From BOG-1155 sp963717985 (lineage in GTDB: Bacteria > Desulfobacterota > Syntrophorhabdia > Syntrophorhabdales > WCHB1-27): a DNA stretch of 64,000 nt. The translations under genes and the position numbers were made by a program. The notes under the pieces are model-generated. The model was not told the DNA's origin. It made no database searches and saw nothing but the letters and a program-made list of their open reading frames with translations. Location of the stretch: NCBI GenBank assembly GCA_963717985.1, contig CAVQYC010000004.1, positions 558,001-622,000 of the forward strand, in the 5' to 3' direction. Of the stretch, positions 46,163-54,016 are shown in pieces. Numbering within the stretch: position 1 is the stretch's first letter; every line of letters begins with the position of its first letter.

Positions 46163-46173
46163 AGTTACCTCCT

Positions 46174-46257
46174 CCAGTATTTTTTTACTGGCAACCAGGC
46201 TGTCTTACGGGAGACCCTTTGGCTTTCCGTCCCACCCTCGCGGATGGTTTGGCTCGA
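46174..46257 (-). promoter_or_regulatory. Candidate cyclic-di-GMP (GEMM-I) riboswitch
   Basis: Transcript order: CCAAACC, then a stem CCATCC with GNRA loop GCGA and GGGTGG, then GACGGAAAGCCAAAGGGTCT, a short loop, AGACAGCCTGGTTGCC. This follows the GEMM-I plan (stem with GAAA-type loop, GACGCAAAGC, second stem, GGTTGCC), differing by GACGG for GACGC. A hairpin CCAGTA-TACTGG (46174-46191) lies between it and the GGAGG site and could act as the expression platform. Confidence 0.75.
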
Positions 46258-46268
46258 TCAGTAAGACA

Positions 46269-46298
46269 ATCATACTACGTTGTCTAACATAATGTCAA
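46269..46298 (-). promoter_or_regulatory. Promoter of the riboswitch-controlled PEP-CTERM gene
   Basis: On the minus strand TTGACA (46298-46293) and TATGAT (46274-46269) are 18 bases apart, close upstream of the riboswitch. Confidence 0.75.
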
Positions 46299-46415
46299 CA
46301 GTTTTTTTCGGAAAGGATTCGTTTTTTCAGGACTGATAAAATATGGTGGTATTGCTCGCTATCCGTCCCTTTTTGTATCGATAACTACGTTATACAGAGG
46401 ATGCCTGATTTCGGC

Positions 46416-47663
46416 TCAGAATATCTTTACACGCCCGTACTGGCCGTCGTAGCCCGGACTGATGCGGACAAGCCCCTTCCGCCCCCGGCCGATGCCTTCC
46501 GCGACAAGCGGCGTCGCGGCGCCGGCTATGTCGGCCGGGGGCGTCTCCAGAAGCACCGTGAGCTCGTTGCCCAGCGAGGCGAGGAGCCTCATGTACGCCT
46601 CCTGCACGCTCTTGCTCGCGGCCCCCACACCCATGACCTCCGCGAGGACTTCCGCAAGGGGGATCGCCGGCCAATAGGGGGCCGCGGCTGCGCGTCCGGA
46701 CCCGGGGCTCCTATCCGCCAAAACCTCGACGCGGTGGGCGACGCCCATGGTGAGCTTCCTGCCGCAGACGGGGCAGCGGTACTTATGGGCGATCGTCTCC
46801 TCCGGCGAGCAGCACACAGCGCATCGCCGGTGGCCGTCGTAGTGGTACTTCCCCTCTTCGGGGAAGAATTCTATGGTGCCGAGGAGGCCGCGACGCGTCT
46901 TGATCGCCCCGGTGATCGCGCGATATGAGACCTCAGTCCCGAAAACGGTCGCTTCCCTTCCCATCCTGGCAGGAGAATGGGCATCGGAGTTGGAAATGAG
47001 GGCGAGGCGGTCGAGGACGGAGACGCGACGGTTCATCGGGGGATCGGAGGAAAGGCCCGTTTCCAGGGCATGAATGTGCGGCGTCATCTCGCCGAAGCAC
47101 TCCTCCAATGAATCGAACCCGGATGCTGCGCCGAATACCGAGAAATGCGGGGTCCATGCGTGCGCGGGGACCAGCATGGCTGAAGGCTCGATGTCAAGGA
47201 CCATTCTGAGCAGCGTCTCCGCATCGAGTCCCAGGATGGGCCTGCCGTCCGATGCGACGCTGCCTATCTTCGAAAGCGCAAGGCCGAGTCGGGCAGCACA
47301 CCCCATGTCAGGCGCGAAGATGAGGCAATGGACCTTCCGAGTCCTGCCGTTTTTGCGGTAAATACAGCTTATCTCGGCGGAAAGGAGGAAGAAGACCTCC
47401 GATTTGCACGAGTCCGGCACACCGCTTCCCTTGCGCTCCTCTTTGAGCTGAAAAAGCCCGTTGCCCGCGGGCTCGAGCTTCTCCTCAAGCTCGCCCCTCC
47501 ATGCGGGATGCGTGAAGTCGCCCGTTCCGACGACGGTGATGCCTTTGAGCTGTGCCCATTTCCAAAGGACTTCCGGCGCCATCTGCGGACTCGTCGCCCT
47601 GGAGTAGCGTGAATGGATGTGCAAATCGGCGTTGAACGACACGAGGGAGTATAGCAGAGTCAT
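46416..47663 (-). CDS. Endonuclease Q-like PHP-domain nuclease
   Basis: 415 residues. PHP motifs: NADLHIHSRYS near the start, VVGTGDFTHP near 45, PAHAWTPHFSVFG near 165 and LISNSDAHSP near 225. These are the metal ligands of an active PHP phosphoesterase. A C-terminal zinc finger follows (CAVCCS and CPVCGRKL). This two-part layout is that of EndoQ, which cuts DNA next to deaminated bases such as uracil and hypoxanthine. EndoQ is best known from archaea and some bacteria. The gene stands alone; start codon choice is uncertain (a GTG at 47642 is possible). Confidence 0.85.
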   Translation of the reverse strand: MTLLYSLVSFNADLHIHSRYSRATSPQMAPEVLWKWAQLKGITVVGTGDFTHPAWRGELEEKLEPAGNGLFQLKEERKGSGVPDSCKSEVFFLLSAEISCIYRKNGRTRKVHCLIFAPDMGCAARLGLALSKIGSVASDGRPILGLDAETLLRMVLDIEPSAMLVPAHAWTPHFSVFGAASGFDSLEECFGEMTPHIHALETGLSSDPPMNRRVSVLDRLALISNSDAHSPARMGREATVFGTEVSYRAITGAIKTRRGLLGTIEFFPEEGKYHYDGHRRCAVCCSPEETIAHKYRCPVCGRKLTMGVAHRVEVLADRSPGSGRAAAAPYWPAIPLAEVLAEVMGVGAASKSVQEAYMRLLASLGNELTVLLETPPADIAGAATPLVAEGIGRGRKGLVRISPGYDGQYGRVKIF

Positions 47664-47787
47664 CAGTCAGGAGTCAAAAGTCAGAAGAGAAAAGACAGGG
47701 ACGCGAAGGGAATCCCCCATCAGCCCTGAGCGGGAGCGTGGCCCGTCCCATCTTGAAATTACTTTGCAAAACGCTTAGACTGACTGC

Positions 47788-48354
47788 ATGAAGAAAGAGA
47801 ATGTGATAATCCTTCTTATCGCGACCTTTGTCGCCGGCTTCCTGGCGGGCGCCGTCACCGGCATAAAGTTCTATGCCCGCGAGCATGTTGTAGAGCCGAC
47901 AGGCATGCGGGCCGAAGCTGCTCCCCGCGCCGTCGGCAACGATCAGGCGGACATGCTGGAGGCCGCAGCCCGGAACGCGCCTCAAAACGCCCAGGCCCTC
48001 ATCGCCCTCGGCAACTTTTATTTTGACGCGAACCAGTACCCGAAGGCAATCGACGCGTACCTGCGGGCCCTTGCCATCGATCCGAAAAACCCCGACGTCC
48101 GTACCGATCTCGGCACCATGTACAGGGCCGTCAACGATTATGACAAGGCAATACAGCAGTTCCGTGAGGCTGCCCGGCTCGACCCCACCCATAAAAACAG
48201 CAGGTTCAACCTCGGCGTGGTGCTCCAAAATGACAAAAAGGACATAGCCGGGGCGATTGCCGCCTGGGAAAACTTTTTGAAAGTCGACCCTTCGGGGGAG
48301 CGGGCCGAGATGGCCAGGGCCCAGGTCCGGCAGTTGAAGGCGCTCGCAAAATAA
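47788..48354 (+). CDS. Membrane-anchored TPR protein
   Basis: 188 residues. One N-terminal membrane helix (VIILLIATFVAGFLAGAVTG) and about three TPR repeats from residue 65 on (ALIALGNFYFDANQYPKAID, VRTDLGTMYRAVNDYDKAIQ, SRFNLGVVLQNDKKDIAGAI). It should display a protein-binding scaffold in the periplasm. The dtd gene is convergent. Confidence 0.88.
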   Translation: MKKENVIILLIATFVAGFLAGAVTGIKFYAREHVVEPTGMRAEAAPRAVGNDQADMLEAAARNAPQNAQALIALGNFYFDANQYPKAIDAYLRALAIDPKNPDVRTDLGTMYRAVNDYDKAIQQFREAARLDPTHKNSRFNLGVVLQNDKKDIAGAIAAWENFLKVDPSGERAEMARAQVRQLKALAK

Positions 48355-48373
48355 CGCTGCCCGCTACTACCGG

Positions 48374-48817
48374 CTAGGCCCTTGAATCGAGGATCAGCGT
48401 CACCGGCCCGTCATTGACAAGGTGGACGTCCATCGAGGTCTGGAATATGCCGGTCTCGACCTTTTTCACCTTTTCGGCGGCATGCGCCGTGAACAGCTTG
48501 AACATCTCACGCGCCCCATCCGCGTCCATTGCGTCCGAGAATGACGGCCGCCTGCCTTTTTTGCAGTCGCCGTAGAGGGTGAACTGGCTCACGAGGAGGA
48601 GCGCACCGCCCACGTCGAGCACCGACTTGTCGAGCTTGCCCTCCGCGGTCTCGAAGATCCGCAGGTTGACGATCTTCTCCACCATCCAGTCGATGTCCCG
48701 GACCGTGTCGCCTGCGCCAATACCGACGAGCACCAGAAGCCCCTTGCCGATCTCGCCGACCGTCCGCCCCTCGACCCTGACATGGGCTGTCTTGACCCGC
48801 TGGATTACCGTTTTCAT
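48374..48817 (-). CDS. dtd: D-aminoacyl-tRNA deacylase
   Basis: 147 residues from the ATG at 48817 (MKTVIQRVKTAHVRVEG). It removes D-amino acids wrongly attached to tRNA. The two signature motifs are LLVSQFTLYGDCKKGRRPSF near residue 74 and the cross-subunit VNDGPVTL near the end. The frame extends upstream to 48859, but the family start is the internal ATG. Confidence 0.96.
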   Translation of the reverse strand: MKTVIQRVKTAHVRVEGRTVGEIGKGLLVLVGIGAGDTVRDIDWMVEKIVNLRIFETAEGKLDKSVLDVGGALLLVSQFTLYGDCKKGRRPSFSDAMDADGAREMFKLFTAHAAEKVKKVETGIFQTSMDVHLVNDGPVTLILDSRA

Positions 48818-49091
48818 GCGATCACCAGGAAAGGACGGCTGTCTTCTTCTCTCTCGCATTCGACCTTCATATAGCAGCCTTTACACTATGATAGCCCACT
48901 CAATAGAACATGAGCAAGTCCTCTTTCTCTGCAGTCGCCGGGAAGCCCGGCCACCCCCTTTCACATTGAAGAATTTCAGATTATATTAAAAGAAAGGGGT
49001 TCTGCATGGTTTATACTGGAGGCCTGCCATACAAGAGACTTCCTCAATAACCAACTGCTCCGCCATGAGAGTTGATGATGCGGAGGAAACC

Positions 49092-49334
49092 ATGAACCTG
49101 AAAGATGCTTTTCTGTGTATCGATTGTGATGAAGTGTTCATAATCGAAGGGTCTCCGTGCAATTCCCACTGCCCGAGATGTGCTTCATCGGTTTTCGCCC
49201 CCTTATCTGCCTGGGTTCAGACCTGGACAGCTCTTGAAAATGCGCAGGGCAAGACCAACAGGGTAGCACGGGAAGAGACCTCCACAAAAAGACCGAGGCT
49301 GGAGATCATCCAACCAACGCACATCGCTGCCTGA
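49092..49334 (+). CDS. Small zinc-ribbon protein
   Basis: 80 residues from the ATG at 49092, with GGAGG five bases upstream. CIDCDE and CPRCAS form a four-cysteine zinc ribbon in the first 40 residues. The tail is polar. The family is not known to me; such proteins are often small nucleic-acid or metal-binding factors. Confidence 0.6.
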   Translation: MNLKDAFLCIDCDEVFIIEGSPCNSHCPRCASSVFAPLSAWVQTWTALENAQGKTNRVAREETSTKRPRLEIIQPTHIAA

Positions 49335-49379
49335 TCCTCGGTCCCGGCGCCTGGCAACAGATGCTGAGAGAAAACAAGC

Positions 49380-49595
49380 TTACGGAGAGAACTCCACTTC
49401 GGGGGAATCCTGAAATACTGATTTACCCCTGCAGTAGGGGCACGCCTCCGCCAACTCCCGACTCTGCCTAATAACTTCCGGATTCAGACATCTTCCCCAA
49501 CGCACACAGATACCTCCATCATGACCAGGAGTAATTGCAATTCTCAAAAAGGCCCAAATGTTTGGAAAGACTACGAATGACAACAAAAAGAACAT
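49380..49595 (-). CDS. Possible small membrane protein with four cysteines
   Basis: 71 residues from the ATG at 49595: a hydrophobic N-terminus (MFFLLSFVVFPNIWAFLRIA) followed by a soluble tail with CVRWGRC and CPYC. The cysteine spacing could bind a metal. No ribosome site is convincing, and the gene has no recognised relatives, so it may be a chance frame. Confidence 0.35.
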   Translation of the reverse strand: MFFLLSFVVFPNIWAFLRIAITPGHDGGICVRWGRCLNPEVIRQSRELAEACPYCRGKSVFQDSPEVEFSP

Positions 49596-49680
49596 GGCAA
49601 GCAAGATACGATTGGTAAACTAACCCGTTGACGGTTACACATATGAAGAGTACAGCGGGATATGCTACTGCCGCTCAGGC

Positions 49681-49696
49681 ATGGACATATGTCCAT
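49681..49696. promoter_or_regulatory. Perfect 16-bp palindrome
   Basis: ATGGACATATGTCCAT, a perfect dyad 162 bases upstream of the CFI-box protein gene. Possibly an operator. Confidence 0.4.
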
Positions 49697-49857
49697 ATAG
49701 AGTCGAACCCGGACAATGAGGTGGATGGATCACGAGTTGCTATGCTTTTGCTCGTATTCCGGTTGGAAGGTTAAGTGTCCTCGCTTTACCGGAAGCGGCA
49801 CTGGACTAACCTCCTTCACCCTGCAAGATGTTTTGCGTTCCTCAAAAGGAGGGAGCA

Positions 49858-51381
49858 ATGAAAGGTTTCGAAAAGGTTCTTTCGGCATGCGGATTCGTAG
49901 CTTTCCTGGCAGTTCTTCTTTCTCCATCAGTGATGGCTCAATCACAATCATATACCTTCCCTTGGGCCACAACATTTGACTTTCCTGATATCTACAGCGG
50001 GAGCGTGTCGAATGCTACCGATTACCTTTTTCCCACTCTCTCCCCCGACACAATTACAAGCAATGCACAAGCAGCATCTTATGCGGCTTACGACCTGAAT
50101 TATTCAGGCAACAGCGGTACTGAATATACTCAAGTGCAGAGTGCCGCAAACCGCCCCGGCGGCGCGGGCGGCAATGGACTGAGGTTCTGGGTAGGATATG
50201 ACGGCTCAGACAGTCCCAACTACAACAATGTCCATTCCGATCCGGTAGACCTTTTCTTAGGTACAAACGGGAATCCCGGCAATCAGTATCCTGAATTGTG
50301 GTTCCGCTATTATGTGCGTTATCAGTCCGGATTTCAATGGGTTCCCGCAAGCGGTCTCGGCGGCGTCTCCGGAGGCGGTCCTTCTTACTCCAAGAACATC
50401 TACATATGGTCCACGACCATGTCAAATCCGGCGGTCATCCTGGAATACGCCAACACGGATAATTATGTTATGGCTGTGCAGCTCGATAGTGGCGGAACAT
50501 CCCTATCCGGGAATTCCGGGTGGCAAACCGTTCAATGCGGCGGTAATTCGAATCTCACGAGCGACGGCAGTTGGCATTGTTTTGAAGCCCATATCAAAGC
50601 AGATACAGACGGCTCCAACGGTGTTGCCGAATTATGGATTGATAATGTCCAGCAGTTCAGTCAATCGAATGTGAACTTCGGTACTCCGGGCGGCTGGAGC
50701 GTGATCGAATTTAATTCTAATGTCAGCAATCCCGCCAACAGCGGCGTCAATTATTACATCGACTACGACGATATAGCGATCAGCACCACAGGACGTGTCG
50801 GACCTCTTTTCAGCGTCACGGCCTCGGTCTCGGACGCTGACGGATCGGTAAGCCCTCAGAGCCAGGCGATCGTCTCCGGCGGGACTGCCTCCGTTATCAT
50901 TACCCCGAATTCCGGCTATTCCATTGCCGGCATTACCGACAACGGCCAGACTGTCTCCATTGCCGATCCCTACGTGATAACCAACGTTATTGCCGATCAT
51001 GCCGTGGTGGTGACGTTCTCTCCCGACCCAGGAGGCGGAGGCAGCGGCGGCCGATGCTTCATTGCAACAGCCGCATTCGGCTCATATCAGGAAAAGCATG
51101 TAAGGACCCTGCGGCAGTTCAGGGACACGTTCCTTCTGACAAACATGCCGGGGAAAGCTTTCGTAGAATGGTACTATCGTCACAGTCCGAAATATGCGGT
51201 CATGATAGCCGGCAGGCCCTCGCTGAGGGCCGTAGTGAGAACGGCCCTTCTGCCTGTATACGGAGCGGCCTTTTTGAGCCTTAAGGGATTCCCGGTGCCT
51301 TTGATCCTGATTATCCCCTGTGCGGTGCTCGCGTATCTGCTCCGCGGACAAAGGCGGAGGCGTAGCTCCCGGAGGCGATGA
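49858..51381 (+). CDS. Exported lectin-like protein with CFI-box C-terminal sorting domain
   Basis: 507 residues. The first 300 residues closely match the protein at 39237 (same signal peptide MKGFEKVL and GGNGLRFWVGYDG core), as does the ribosome-site region. A short beta repeat domain follows (SVTASVSDADGSVSPQSQAI, SGYSIAGITDNGQTVSIADP). The end carries GGGGSGGRCFIATAAFGSYQ, then LRQFRDTFLLTNMPGKAFVE and WYYRHSPKYA, a membrane segment and a basic tail. That is the CFI-box C-terminal domain, a proposed surface-sorting signal distinct from PEP-CTERM. The substrate may be a polysaccharide (inference). Confidence 0.85.
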   Translation: MKGFEKVLSACGFVAFLAVLLSPSVMAQSQSYTFPWATTFDFPDIYSGSVSNATDYLFPTLSPDTITSNAQAASYAAYDLNYSGNSGTEYTQVQSAANRPGGAGGNGLRFWVGYDGSDSPNYNNVHSDPVDLFLGTNGNPGNQYPELWFRYYVRYQSGFQWVPASGLGGVSGGGPSYSKNIYIWSTTMSNPAVILEYANTDNYVMAVQLDSGGTSLSGNSGWQTVQCGGNSNLTSDGSWHCFEAHIKADTDGSNGVAELWIDNVQQFSQSNVNFGTPGGWSVIEFNSNVSNPANSGVNYYIDYDDIAISTTGRVGPLFSVTASVSDADGSVSPQSQAIVSGGTASVIITPNSGYSIAGITDNGQTVSIADPYVITNVIADHAVVVTFSPDPGGGGSGGRCFIATAAFGSYQEKHVRTLRQFRDTFLLTNMPGKAFVEWYYRHSPKYAVMIAGRPSLRAVVRTALLPVYGAAFLSLKGFPVPLILIIPCAVLAYLLRGQRRRRSSRRR

Positions 51382-51397
51382 GCGGGGCCCCGGCCCC

Positions 51398-53497
51398 TTA
51401 CTTTTCGGCTGCTTCCCGCTCTTTAGCGGCCGCCTCTATCACCTTCTGCCCGATGTGCGCCGGCACCTCTTCGTAATGGGAAAACTCCATGGTAAACGTG
51501 CCGCGGCCGCCTGTCATCGACCGCAGGTCCGGCGCGTACTTGAGCATCTCCGCCATCGGCGCTACCGCCTTGACCACCTGGTTGTGCCCTTTTGCCTCGA
51601 CGCCCATGATCTTGCCGCGCCTTGAGTTCATATCGCCCATGATATCGCCCACGAACTCCTCGGGGACGATCACCTCGACCTTCATGATGGGCTCGAGCAG
51701 GGTCGGCTGCGACTGTTCCATGCCCTTCTTGAAGCCCATGGATGCGGCGATCTTGAACGCCATATCGGAGGAATCGACATCATGGTAAGAGCCGTCGTAG
51801 ACAATGGCCCTGAAGTCGGTGACAGGATAACCCGCGAGGATGCCGTGGTTCATGGCCTCCACGATGCCCTTTTCGACGGAAGGTATATATTGCCTGGGGA
51901 TCGAACCGCCCACAATCTTATCGACAAACTCGAAGCCCGTGCCATGGGGGAGCGGCTCGAATTCGAGCCAGCAGTCTCCATACTGGCCTTTGCCGCCCGA
52001 CTGCTTCTTATACTTGCCCTGGACCTTGGTCCTGCCCTTTATGGTCTCTTTGTAGGGTACCTTCGGCTCGCGCAGCTCCACGTCGACCCCGAATTTCCTC
52101 TTCATCTTCGACACGAGCACTTCTATGTGTATCTGCCCCATGCCGGAGATGATGAACTCTTTCGTCTGCTCGTCCCGCGAATACCGGATGCTCGGGTCTT
52201 CCTCGATAAGCCTCTGGAGCGACGTGTTGAGCTTGTCCTCGTCACCCTTCGATTTCGGATAGAGGGAAAAGGAGATGAGGGGGGGAGGGAGGACGACTTC
52301 CTGGTACTCGATGGGAGACTTCTCATCGCAGAGCGTGTCGCCGGTCGCCGCCTCTCTGAGCTTCGCCACCGCGGCGATATCACCCACCGACACAAAACCC
52401 GCGGGCTTCTGCTTCTTGCCGACCAGGTAGAATATCTGACCTATCCTCTCCTTTTCGTCTTTCTTCACGTTGAGCACGACACTGTCGGGGTGAAGCTCCC
52501 CGGAACAGACCTTGAAGAGGGTCAGCTTCCCGGCGAAGGGGTCGGTGATCGTCTTGAATACGAAGGCGCTGAAGGGTTCACCGACCGACATCTTCCTGTC
52601 GACCGCCTTGCGCGTCCTCGGGTCGAGGCCCTGGGCCGTACCCTTGTAGAGGGGATCGGGGAAATATTTTACCAGGTTGTCGAGGAGCGGCTGGATACCG
52701 ATGTTCTTCGAGGCCGCTCCGACCATCACGGGCGCGATCCTCCGGTCCCATATGCCTCCTTTCAGGCACGCCTCGATCTCTTCGTCCTTGATCTGGTCGC
52801 CGTTCAGGTAGCGCTCCATGATCTCGTCGTCCATCTCGACCGCCGATTCGATCAATCTCTCCCTGTAGCGCGCCGCCTCGTCCGCCAGCTCCGCGGGGAT
52901 TCCGGTCACCTCGAAGGCCCCGGACTGGTCGTCCTTATTGTACATATACGCCTTCATGGAGATGAGGTCGACCACGCCCCGGAAGGCTTCCTCCTTGCCG
53001 ATCGGCATCTGCACGGCCACAATGCTCTTGTCCGGGAAATTCTTCTGCAGGTCCTCGAGGGTCCGGTTGAAATCGGCCCGTTCCCTGTCTATCTTGTTGA
53101 TGAGGAAACAGACGGGCACGCCGAACTCGTTGGCATACTCCCACACCTTTTCCGTCTGTACCCTGACGCCCGATACGGCGCCCACCAGGATGACCGCCCC
53201 GTCCACAACCCGCATACAGAGCTTGGCGTCGTAAATGAAGTTATCGTCGCCGGGGGTGTCTATCAGGTTGATCTTGTACTTATTCCACTCGAAACAGGCA
53301 ATCGACGCTGATATGGTGGCCTTTCTCTCTATCTCCTCGGGCTCGTAGTCCATGAGGGACGTCCCCTCATCGACTTTGCCCAGCCTCGTATTCTCACCGG
53401 CAAGAAAGAGCATGGCCTCGACTATCGTCGTTTTGCCCTCCCCTCCGTGCGAAAACATGCCGAGGTTCCTTATGGACTCAGTTTCGTACTTCTTCAT
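51398..53497 (-). CDS. EF-G-like translational GTPase
   Basis: 699 residues with the five EF-G domains and AAGGAG before the ATG. GTPase motifs: SHGGEGKTT (P loop), DTPGDDNF (G3), LINKIDRER (G4). The G3 motif lacks the catalytic His of true EF-G (DTPGH), having Asp there. This marks the EF-G-2 type paralogue whose role is unclear (stress, recycling or ribosome control). Domain IV is present (GGKGQYGDCWLEFEPLPHGT). It stands alone between exported-protein genes. Confidence 0.88.
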   Translation of the reverse strand: MKKYETESIRNLGMFSHGGEGKTTIVEAMLFLAGENTRLGKVDEGTSLMDYEPEEIERKATISASIACFEWNKYKINLIDTPGDDNFIYDAKLCMRVVDGAVILVGAVSGVRVQTEKVWEYANEFGVPVCFLINKIDRERADFNRTLEDLQKNFPDKSIVAVQMPIGKEEAFRGVVDLISMKAYMYNKDDQSGAFEVTGIPAELADEAARYRERLIESAVEMDDEIMERYLNGDQIKDEEIEACLKGGIWDRRIAPVMVGAASKNIGIQPLLDNLVKYFPDPLYKGTAQGLDPRTRKAVDRKMSVGEPFSAFVFKTITDPFAGKLTLFKVCSGELHPDSVVLNVKKDEKERIGQIFYLVGKKQKPAGFVSVGDIAAVAKLREAATGDTLCDEKSPIEYQEVVLPPPLISFSLYPKSKGDEDKLNTSLQRLIEEDPSIRYSRDEQTKEFIISGMGQIHIEVLVSKMKRKFGVDVELREPKVPYKETIKGRTKVQGKYKKQSGGKGQYGDCWLEFEPLPHGTGFEFVDKIVGGSIPRQYIPSVEKGIVEAMNHGILAGYPVTDFRAIVYDGSYHDVDSSDMAFKIAASMGFKKGMEQSQPTLLEPIMKVEVIVPEEFVGDIMGDMNSRRGKIMGVEAKGHNQVVKAVAPMAEMLKYAPDLRSMTGGRGTFTMEFSHYEEVPAHIGQKVIEAAAKEREAAEK

Positions 53498-53732
53498 GCG
53501 GGCTCCTTTCGAGGCTATATTCGAGCAGATGAATCTGAGAATTCTACCCGCGTTCTGTTAAAAAATCAAGAATTAATGCCGCTGTCAGCGTTATCCATCA
53601 AAGATCGCTCCGGCCGGGAAAAGCAACCCCAATGACGTCACCTGCAACTCCTCGCACACGGGCTGCTCCGGCGAGTGAAGAATACCACCCGAAAGCGGGA
53701 GACTATTATTTTTCCAGAACCCGTACGCTGCC

Positions 53733-53760
53733 TTGACATCGGTTATTGCCCGTATGACAT
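53733..53760 (+). promoter_or_regulatory. Possible promoter of the giant repeat protein gene
   Basis: TTGACA at 53733-53738 with TGACAT at 53755-53760 (16 bases apart), about 25 bases before the riboswitch-like hairpin. Confidence 0.4.
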
Positions 53761-53784
53761 TTCGAGCAGAACCGATCAGAATAA

Positions 53785-53872
53785 AACTCACACTATGGGC
53801 AACCATAGGACGGAAAGCGATGGGTCTCGGATAGTTGTATTGAACCTTCTCCAGTAGACAGGCAAGCCGCCG
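53785..53872 (+). promoter_or_regulatory. GEMM-like riboswitch candidate
   Basis: A perfect stem CTATGG-GCAA-CCATAG with a GNRA loop is followed by GACGGAAAGCGATGGGTCT. A 30-base loop and AGACAGGCAAGCCGCC close it. The hairpin, the GACGGAAAGC core and the GGGTCT/AGACA pairing repeat the plan of the leader at 46174-46257. The 5' partner of the closing stem is not obvious, so confidence is lower. About 145 bases separate it from the start codon. Confidence 0.5.
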
Positions 53873-54016
53873 GATAGTGGGGTTTTTATTTTCAGGGGAG
53901 CGGGCCGGTAGTCAAAGGAAAGGAAGAGCCATGAAGGCTTGCATGAATAAAAAGAGGGGGGATATAGATAGTTCGTAAAAAGCTGCTCTTAATCACGAAA
54001 TGGAGGAGGTAGTCTC

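Larger units (their letters stand above)
53498..54016. other. Leader region of the giant repeat protein gene
   Basis: Holds the candidate promoter and riboswitch-like element listed separately. No gene is evident. The last 140 bases before the start are purine rich and contain the ribosome site GGAGGAGGTAG. Confidence 0.6.

Noticed and set aside
51782..53311. 509-codon plus-strand frame over the EF-G-like gene
   Set aside because: Shadow, His/Arg/Val rich; the minus strand has all GTPase motifs.
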